A stretch of 64,000 bases of DNA from positions 930,001 to 994,000 of the forward strand of contig NZ_CP019724.1 of assembly GCF_002005225.1 (NCBI RefSeq). Direction: 5' to 3'. This document shows positions 58,387-64,000 of this stretch, in pieces; the stretch's first letter is position 1; every line of letters starts with the position of its first letter. Under the pieces are notes generated by a model. It was not told the DNA's origin. It did not search any database and was given only the letters and a program-made list of their open reading frames with translations. The stretch comes from Streptomyces pactum. GTDB taxonomy: Bacteria; Actinomycetota; Actinomycetes; Streptomycetales; Streptomycetaceae. The position numbers and the translations under genes were made by a program.

Positions 58387-61300
58387 GTGCACATCGTCAC
58401 CTTCTCCTTCGAGTGCGGCGGCTTCGACAACCGGCTGATGCGCGGCGGGCTGTCCCCGCTCGTGTGGAACCTGTCCCGTGAGTACGCCGCACGCGGCCAC
58501 CGCGTCTCGCTGGTCACACCCGCGCACGGTCACCTTCAGGCCCTGCGGGAGCGGTTCGACGTCCGGGAGCTCGACTACCGCGACGAGCACACGGTGCCGC
58601 TGGTGCTCGACCCCAAGGTGTGGCCCGGCCGGCCCGCCGAGACCGGTCTCGCCCTCGACACCCGCGCCCACCTGTTACGCCTGGACGGCGTGGACGTCTA
58701 CCTGCTGTCCGACGCCTTCCTGGACCTGCTGCCGGACCGGCTCTACCCGCCTCCGGCCCTCGAGGGCCGGGACCTGGCGTACCTCAAGCCGCTGGTCTTC
58801 CAGGTCGGCGGCCTGCGCTTCGTCCAGCGCCACCTGGCGGACGGCCCGGCGGTCGTGCACGGCTTCGAGCCCTATTACCACTACCTGCTGCCCGCGGTCC
58901 TCGCCGACGACGACCGGTATCGGACGGTGACCACGGTCGCCGCGAACGCCCCCGTCACGCAGAAGGTGTACCGGCCGCAGGTGGAACGGCTGCTGGAGCT
59001 CTTCGGGGTCCGCGGACCGGACCTCGACGCCCTGGACGGGCCACCGCCCGCCGAGGACTCCCCCCTGGCCACCATGGCCCGGGCGCTGGCCGGCACCCGT
59101 ATGCACGTCGAGTACGGGCCGGACCACGTGGGTGTGTTCCCGCTGATCGCCGACCGCGCGGATCTGATCGACTTCGTGTCCCCCGGTCAGCGCGACCACT
59201 ACGTCACCTGGCAGGACACGCCGTTCGAAGCCCTGTTCCGGTCGCTGCCCGTGGCGCGGCGGCTGCGGGAACGGCCGGACCGGCTGCTGGCCGGCGGCTG
59301 CGGCATCGCGGACAGCTGGCTGGCGCGCGACCCGGAGGCCGTGGACCGGGCCGCGGTGCGCCGGTCGCTCGGTCTGACGGGCACCGGTCCGGTCTTCTAC
59401 CACGCCGCCCGCTACGCGGTGCACCACAAGGGCCAGCTGGAGCTGATGCGGGCCGTGGAGGAGGTGCTGGCCGCAGATCCGGAGGTGGGTTTCGTGATCC
59501 GCTGCTCGACCGGGGGCGGCGGTGACGCGCCGACGGCGGTCGCGAACGCCGCGTTCCAGCGGCTCGCCGACCGCTTCCCGGGACAACTCCGCCTGGAATG
59601 GCGGCTCGCCGACGAGGACACGTTGTTCGAGCAGGCGGCGAGCGCCGACTTCTGCGTGTATCCGTCCAAGTTCGAACTGGACGGCTTCCTCATCGCCCAG
59701 GCCGAGGCGATGGCCTGCGGGGCGGTGCCGATCGCCACCGCCCAGCGGGTGACCTCCCACTTCGGGCACGGGCGACCCCTCGACGACCCGGACGCGACGG
59801 GCTTCTCCGTGCCCGGTTCCTTCCGCGACGACGACCCGGGGCTGGCCCGGGCCCTCGCCGGGCGAATACGCGAGGCAGTGACGGTCTTCCGCACGGCACC
59901 CGGCACCTACGCCCGGCTCTCGGGCAACGCCCGGCGCCTGGGCCGCTCGTTCACCTGGGCCCGCAGCGCGGACCTGCGTCTGGCCGCCTACGAACGTCTG
60001 CTGCGCGGCGAGCGCGCGCAGCCGCCGACCGGAGAACTGGTCGAGCGGGGCTGGCTGGAGGCGCTGCCGCCCGCCGCCCGCACCGAGCATCGTGAGCTGA
60101 TCGCGCGGGCGGCGACGGAACGCGGTGACGCCACCGCCCTCGCCCGCGTTCTCGGGTGCGGCGTCGACGAACTCGGAGCGGACGACTGGGAGCGGTTGTT
60201 CACCTCGGCCCACCGCCGGGGGGACTTCACCCGCTGTGCCGAACTGGCCCGGCGGGCGGGCCGGCCGGACCTGTGGGCCCGGCAGGCCAACCGCTTCCGG
60301 CTCACCGCCGCTCCGGACGGCACGTGGCGCGTGCGGTACGCGCACGCCGAGGCGGAACGGGTCGAGCTGGTGGTCGAGGCATCCGCGACGACGGGCACGG
60401 CCCCCGGCCGGGCCCCGACGGCCACCACCCTCGTCGCACCCGCTGCCCAGGCCCCGAGCACGGCCACCGTGTCCGCGGCACCCGTGGTCACGGCTGTCGC
60501 GGGCACGACTGCCGCCGGCACGGCCCGCTCGGACGTGGCTGCCCTGGACACGGACTCCACGGACGTCCCCTCCACAGACGCAGCTGCCGCGGACGGTGAA
60601 GCGCGGGAAGCCGGCGCTCCGCGCCCCCCGCTGGAGTCGGTCACCGAGGCCCTCGCCTCCGACGAGCCGGCTCCCGCCTCCGGCGGTGCCGTGCTGCGGC
60701 CGCTCGCCGCCGGCGGCGCCGGAGTGTTCACGGGGACACTGGACGGACCGCCCGTCGGAAGTCACGCCGTCGCCATGGTGACCCTGCGCTCCGGCCGGGT
60801 GGTCTGGGACACCGTGCCGACCCGCGCACCCGCGTTCCGGCTGGTGGCGACCGATCTCGACGGCACGCTGCTGCGCAGCGACCTGACCGTGTCGGCGCGC
60901 ACCCGCCGGGCGCTGGAACGGGTCGCCGCCTCCGGCGCCCACCACCTGGTGGTCACCGGACGCCCCGCGGTGGCCTGCAGGCAGCTTCTGAACGCCCTCG
61001 GCTACCGAGGGCTGGCCGTCTGCGGCCAGGGCGCGCAACTGTACGACGCCGGTGCGGACCGCCTGCTGTCCTCGGTGTCCCTGGACCGTGATCTCGCCCG
61101 CGGCGTCGTCGCGAAGGTCGAGGCCGAACTGGGCCGGGTCGAGCTCGGCGTCGTCACCTCGCCGCCGGAGAGCCGGTTCCAGGTGACCCCCGGCTTCGGG
61201 GAACGGGTCCGCCATGGCTGGGACGTGACCACCGACCCGGGCCGGCTGTGGGCGGCGCCCATCGACAAGCTGATCCTGCACCACCCGCACGTCGACGAGG

Positions 61301-61638
61301 ACCGGCTGGCCGCCGTCGCACAACGGCTGACGGACGGTGAGGTGACCGTCGTGCACTCGGTCAAGGGCATGGTGGAGGTCCTGCCCGCGGGCACCGACAA
61401 GGGCGCCGGTGTGGCCCGGGCCGCCGAACTGCTGGGCTTCACCGGCGCCGACACCGTCGCCTTCGGCGACATGCCCAACGACATCCCGCTGCTGGCCTGG
61501 GCCGCTCACGGCGTGGCGGTCGCCAATGCCCACCACGATCTGCGGGCCATGGCCGACGAGGTCGCCCCGGGCAACGACGAGGACGGGGTCGCCGCCGTCC
61601 TCGAACGCCTCTTCGCGCCGGAAGGGGGCCGTCCGTGA
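58387..61638 (+). CDS. Glycosyltransferase-HAD phosphatase fusion (AcbI-AcbJ-like)
   Basis: A 1,083-residue bifunctional protein from GTG 58387, AAGGAG eight bases upstream. Residues ~1-560 are a starch-synthase-like glycosyltransferase homologous to the one at 54,234 ([45 protein letters not shown]). Residues ~660-800 are an Ala/Thr/Pro-rich linker. Residues ~815-1080 are a Cof-type HAD phosphatase: nucleophile Asp823 in ATDLDGTLL, TGRPAVACR, KLILHHP, DKGAGVARA and FGDMPNDIPLL. In Actinoplanes acbI and acbJ are separate neighbours: AcbI makes the amino-sugar trisaccharide from dTDP-amino sugar and maltose, AcbJ dephosphorylates valienol 7-phosphate. Here both appear in one chain. I saw no frameshift or internal stop. 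Confidence 0.85.
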   Translation: MHIVTFSFECGGFDNRLMRGGLSPLVWNLSREYAARGHRVSLVTPAHGHLQALRERFDVRELDYRDEHTVPLVLDPKVWPGRPAETGLALDTRAHLLRLDGVDVYLLSDAFLDLLPDRLYPPPALEGRDLAYLKPLVFQVGGLRFVQRHLADGPAVVHGFEPYYHYLLPAVLADDDRYRTVTTVAANAPVTQKVYRPQVERLLELFGVRGPDLDALDGPPPAEDSPLATMARALAGTRMHVEYGPDHVGVFPLIADRADLIDFVSPGQRDHYVTWQDTPFEALFRSLPVARRLRERPDRLLAGGCGIADSWLARDPEAVDRAAVRRSLGLTGTGPVFYHAARYAVHHKGQLELMRAVEEVLAADPEVGFVIRCSTGGGGDAPTAVANAAFQRLADRFPGQLRLEWRLADEDTLFEQAASADFCVYPSKFELDGFLIAQAEAMACGAVPIATAQRVTSHFGHGRPLDDPDATGFSVPGSFRDDDPGLARALAGRIREAVTVFRTAPGTYARLSGNARRLGRSFTWARSADLRLAAYERLLRGERAQPPTGELVERGWLEALPPAARTEHRELIARAATERGDATALARVLGCGVDELGADDWERLFTSAHRRGDFTRCAELARRAGRPDLWARQANRFRLTAAPDGTWRVRYAHAEAERVELVVEASATTGTAPGRAPTATTLVAPAAQAPSTATVSAAPVVTAVAGTTAAGTARSDVAALDTDSTDVPSTDAAAADGEAREAGAPRPPLESVTEALASDEPAPASGGAVLRPLAAGGAGVFTGTLDGPPVGSHAVAMVTLRSGRVVWDTVPTRAPAFRLVATDLDGTLLRSDLTVSARTRRALERVAASGAHHLVVTGRPAVACRQLLNALGYRGLAVCGQGAQLYDAGADRLLSSVSLDRDLARGVVAKVEAELGRVELGVVTSPPESRFQVTPGFGERVRHGWDVTTDPGRLWAAPIDKLILHHPHVDEDRLAAVAQRLTDGEVTVVHSVKGMVEVLPAGTDKGAGVARAAELLGFTGADTVAFGDMPNDIPLLAWAAHGVAVANAHHDLRAMADEVAPGNDEDGVAAVLERLFAPEGGRP

Positions 61639-63728
61639 CCCGCCCCACCGCGCCCGGCTCGTCCCTGCGGGACCTGGCCCGCGCGCACGGCGTGAGCACC
61701 GAGTACGTCACCGACCGCGGTGACCGCGTCATCGTCGCCGCGGACACCCTGGTCGCGGTCCTGGCCGCGTGCGGCGTGGACGCGAGCACCCCGGACGCCG
61801 CCCGACGGGCCCTGGCCGCCCGGCGCGCGGCGGACGCGGACAGGCTGCTTCCGCCCTGCGTGGTCGTCCGTGCCGGATCGGCCGCGGGACTGCGGCTGCC
61901 GTCCGGCGCCGAGGCCCGCGTCGCCCTGGAGGACGGTGGCGAGAAAGCTCCCGAGGACCCGCTGCCGCCGGGCGCCCACGTCCTGCACGCCGTGGCGGGC
62001 CGGCGGCGGGCGTCCGCTCCGCTGCTGTCGGTGCCCGAGCGCATCCCCGTGCCCGAGCGGCGCGCATGGGGCTTCCTGGTCCAGCTGTACTCGGTGCTCT
62101 CCCGCAGGTCCTGGGGCATGGGCGACCTGGCCGACCTCGCGGAGCTGGCCTCCTGGTCCGGCCGCGCGCTGGGCGCCGGCTTCGTCCAGCTGGGGCCGCT
62201 GCACGCGGCGGAGCCGGGTCCGCTGCCCGATCCGTCGCCGTACCGGCCGAGTTCACGGCGGTTCGCGGACCCGATGCACGTCCGGGTGGAGGAGGTGCCG
62301 GAGTACCGGTACCTGGACCGGGAGGCCCGCCGCGCGGCGGACTCCTGCGCCGCCCGGGCGCGGGCCCTCAACGAGCGCGTGCTGAGCGGTGGGAACCTGA
62401 TCGACCGGGAAGTGGTGCGCGCCCTCAAGTTCGAGGCGCTGCGCCATGTGTACCGGGTGCCGGCCCCGCCCGGCCGCCGTGCGGCTCTGGAGGCGTTCAC
62501 CGCCCGCGAGGGCGGGGACCTGACGGACTTCGCCACCTGGTCCGCGCTGGCCGAGGTGCACGGGAGCGCCTGGCGGTCCTGGCCCGAGGGGTTGCGCGAC
62601 CCGCGGTCGCCGCGGGTGGCCGAGGCGCGCGAGGAACTGGCGGAAGCCGTCGCGTTCCACCGCTGGCTGGCGTGGATCACCGACGAGCAGCTCGCCGCCG
62701 CGCAGCGCGTGGCGAAGGACGCGGGCATGGACATCGGCCTGGTGCACGACCTGGCGGTGGGCGTCGCCCCCGAGGGGGCCGACGCCTGGACGCTGCAGCA
62801 CTGCCTGGCCGGCGGGATGAGCGTCGGGGCCCCACCGGACGACTTCAATCCGCTCGGTCAGGACTGGGGCCAGCCGCCCTGGCGGCCGGACGCGCTGGCC
62901 GCCGAGGGATACCGGCCGCTGGCCGGGCTGCTGCGCGCCGGCATGCGGCACGCGGGGGCCCTGCGGGTCGACCACGTCATGGGGCTGTTCCGGTTGTGGT
63001 GGGTGCCCGAGGGCCGGCCCCCATCCGAGGGGACCTACGTCCGCTACGACGCCGAGGCCATGCTCGGCGTGCTGCTCCTGGAGGCCCACCGGGTTGGGGT
63101 GGCGGTGATCGGCGAGGACCTCGGCACGGTGGAGCGCGGTGTCCGCGAGGAGCTGGCCGCGCGCGGCGTGCTCGGCACGTCGGTGCAGCGCTTCGAGTAC
63201 CTGGGCGGTTCCGAGGGACGGCACGGTCCGCTGCCGCCGCGGCAGTGGCGCAGGAACTGCCTGGCCACGCTGACCACCCACGACCTTCCGACGACCACCG
63301 CATGGCTGAGCGGCGAACACGTCGACCTGCGGGCCCGGCTGGGACTGCTGACCCGCCCGGAACCGGAGGAGAAGGCGCAAGCGGCGGCCGAGCGGGACGG
63401 CTGGCTGGCCGAACTGAGCCGGCAGGGCCTGCTGCCCGACGCCGACGGCGAGCTGGTCGCCCTGCACCGTTTCCTGACCCGTACCCCGTCCACCCTGCTC
63501 GGGGTCTGGCTGCCGGACGCCACCGGCGACCGCAGGCCCCAGAACCTGCCCGGTACCGCTGACGTGCACCCCAACTGGAGGCTGCCGGTGGCGGACGGGC
63601 ACGGCCGGCCGGTGCCCTTGGAGGACCTGCCCGGCCATCCCCGTGTACAGGCCGTCGCCCGCGTGTTCGCCGACGGTGAACCGCACGGAACGAAGACCGA
63701 GGAGAGAGATGTCAGGCCAGGCCCTTGA
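61635..63728 (+). CDS. 4-alpha-glucanotransferase (amylomaltase, AcbQ/MalQ-like)
   Basis: A 697-residue GH77 enzyme, GTG 61635 within GTGA. The nucleophile is Asp446 in ALRVDHVMGLFRLWW, the acid/base is Glu494 in VIGEDLGTV, and the transition-state Asp is in TTHDLPTT. An N-terminal helical extension of ~150 residues is typical of actinobacterial MalQ. It rearranges maltodextrins, giving maltose and glucose acceptors. In acarbose clusters AcbQ has the same position near I/J and K and may supply the maltose unit. Overlaps the next gene by 20 bp. Confidence 0.9.
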   Translation: MTRPTAPGSSLRDLARAHGVSTEYVTDRGDRVIVAADTLVAVLAACGVDASTPDAARRALAARRAADADRLLPPCVVVRAGSAAGLRLPSGAEARVALEDGGEKAPEDPLPPGAHVLHAVAGRRRASAPLLSVPERIPVPERRAWGFLVQLYSVLSRRSWGMGDLADLAELASWSGRALGAGFVQLGPLHAAEPGPLPDPSPYRPSSRRFADPMHVRVEEVPEYRYLDREARRAADSCAARARALNERVLSGGNLIDREVVRALKFEALRHVYRVPAPPGRRAALEAFTAREGGDLTDFATWSALAEVHGSAWRSWPEGLRDPRSPRVAEAREELAEAVAFHRWLAWITDEQLAAAQRVAKDAGMDIGLVHDLAVGVAPEGADAWTLQHCLAGGMSVGAPPDDFNPLGQDWGQPPWRPDALAAEGYRPLAGLLRAGMRHAGALRVDHVMGLFRLWWVPEGRPPSEGTYVRYDAEAMLGVLLLEAHRVGVAVIGEDLGTVERGVREELAARGVLGTSVQRFEYLGGSEGRHGPLPPRQWRRNCLATLTTHDLPTTTAWLSGEHVDLRARLGLLTRPEPEEKAQAAAERDGWLAELSRQGLLPDADGELVALHRFLTRTPSTLLGVWLPDATGDRRPQNLPGTADVHPNWRLPVADGHGRPVPLEDLPGHPRVQAVARVFADGEPHGTKTEERDVRPGP

Positions 63729-64000
63729 TCGGCTCGAGGGGGTCCGCGAGGACTCCGGAGGCTTCGACCTGCTGGCGCCGGACGGCACACGCTACCGTGT
63801 GGACGTCACCGATGGGGTGTTCGACCCCCGCAACCCGCTCCTCGCGGGCTATGTGACGGGACGGCGTGTGGTGGCCTTCGTCGGCCCCACGGTGGACCGT
63901 CTCCACGGCGACCGGCTGCGCGCCTACCTCGACGCCCGGCTGGAACCGGGCATCTGGAGCGTCCACACCATCGACAGCGGTGAACGGAACAAGACCCTCA
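63709..64000 (+). CDS. Sugar-phosphate cyclase, N-terminal part (2-epi-5-epi-valiolone synthase, AcbC-like), cut by window
   Basis: ATG 63709 has GAGGAGA just upstream and starts inside the amylomaltase gene. The 97 visible residues include YRVDVTDGVFDPRNPLL, then RRVVAFVGPTVDRLHGDRLRAY, and SVHTIDSGERNKTL. The arrangement (VxDxVFD, RR-VxxFVxxTVxxL-G, then SGExNKT) fits the N-terminal NAD-binding region of 3-dehydroquinate-synthase-like cyclases, best the EEVS group that cyclises sedoheptulose 7-phosphate. The catalytic and metal residues are beyond the edge, so the EEVS subclass is inferred mainly from cluster context. Confidence 0.72.
   Translation, partial: MSGQALDRLEGVREDSGGFDLLAPDGTRYRVDVTDGVFDPRNPLLAGYVTGRRVVAFVGPTVDRLHGDRLRAYLDARLEPGIWSVHTIDSGERNKTL

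Overview
The window is high-GC DNA with dense codon usage, many GTG starts, 4-bp start/stop overlaps (ATGA, GTGA) and gene families typical of Streptomyces. I assign it to that genus from gene content (maltose operon plus malR, actinobacterial glgC/glgM, panD, LacI regulators). No tRNA, rRNA or CRISPR array was seen.

Region 1 (1-15,975) looks like ordinary chromosome. It holds a partial SDR oxidoreductase, a WS/DGAT-type acyltransferase, a secreted PA14-GH2 glycosidase, a glgM-glgC pair, an FhuF-like Fe-S protein, a DMT transporter, a secreted M23/LysM/transglycosylase-like protein, gnd, a small proline-rich protein, an Asp/Glu racemase-family protein, a GNAT and panD. Several short perfect tandem repeats (8, 10 and 12 bp units) lie here.

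Region 2 (15,976-27,076) is a decayed integrative element in the 5' end of panD. The first ten codons of panD (30 bp) occur identically at 15,946-15,975 and 27,077-27,106, and about 70 bp of panD leader follow both copies at lower identity. Just inside the right copy is a tyrosine integrase broken by stops and frameshifts. Cargo is a TetR regulator with a divergent SnoaL-like gene, IS remnants and one intact-looking IS5-type transposase, and an MprAB-like two-component system facing an MMPL transporter.

Region 3 (27,619-46,444) is a starch and maltodextrin locus. It encodes a secreted tendamistat-family alpha-amylase inhibitor, an amylopullulanase, a tandem paralogue carrying only its N-terminal half, a secreted alpha-amylase, a LacI regulator, alpha-glucosidase aglA, the malEFG importer and malR. 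Related GCAAG/CTTGC inverted repeats lie before the inhibitor, the amylase and malE.

Region 4 (46,515 to the right edge) has the gene set of an acarbose/acarviostatin-type pseudo-oligosaccharide cluster: dTDP-glucose synthase and 4,6-dehydratase (AcbA/B-like), class III aminotransferase (AcbV), ABC-2 exporter (AcbW/X/Y), sugar kinase (AcbU), two homologous glycosyltransferases (AcbS and AcbI), GlgC-like nucleotidyltransferase (AcbR), PfkB kinase (AcbK), a HAD phosphatase (AcbJ) fused to the AcbI-like enzyme, amylomaltase (AcbQ), and the start of a sugar-phosphate cyclase (AcbC-like) cut by the window end. The rest of the cyclitol pathway (M, L, N, O) would lie to the right.

Regions 3 and 4 make a coherent unit: starch breakdown, maltodextrin uptake, and production and export of small-molecule and protein inhibitors of competitors' amylases, possibly under shared MalR-like control. 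Names such as AcbS are assignments from family, order and context; none has been tested here.
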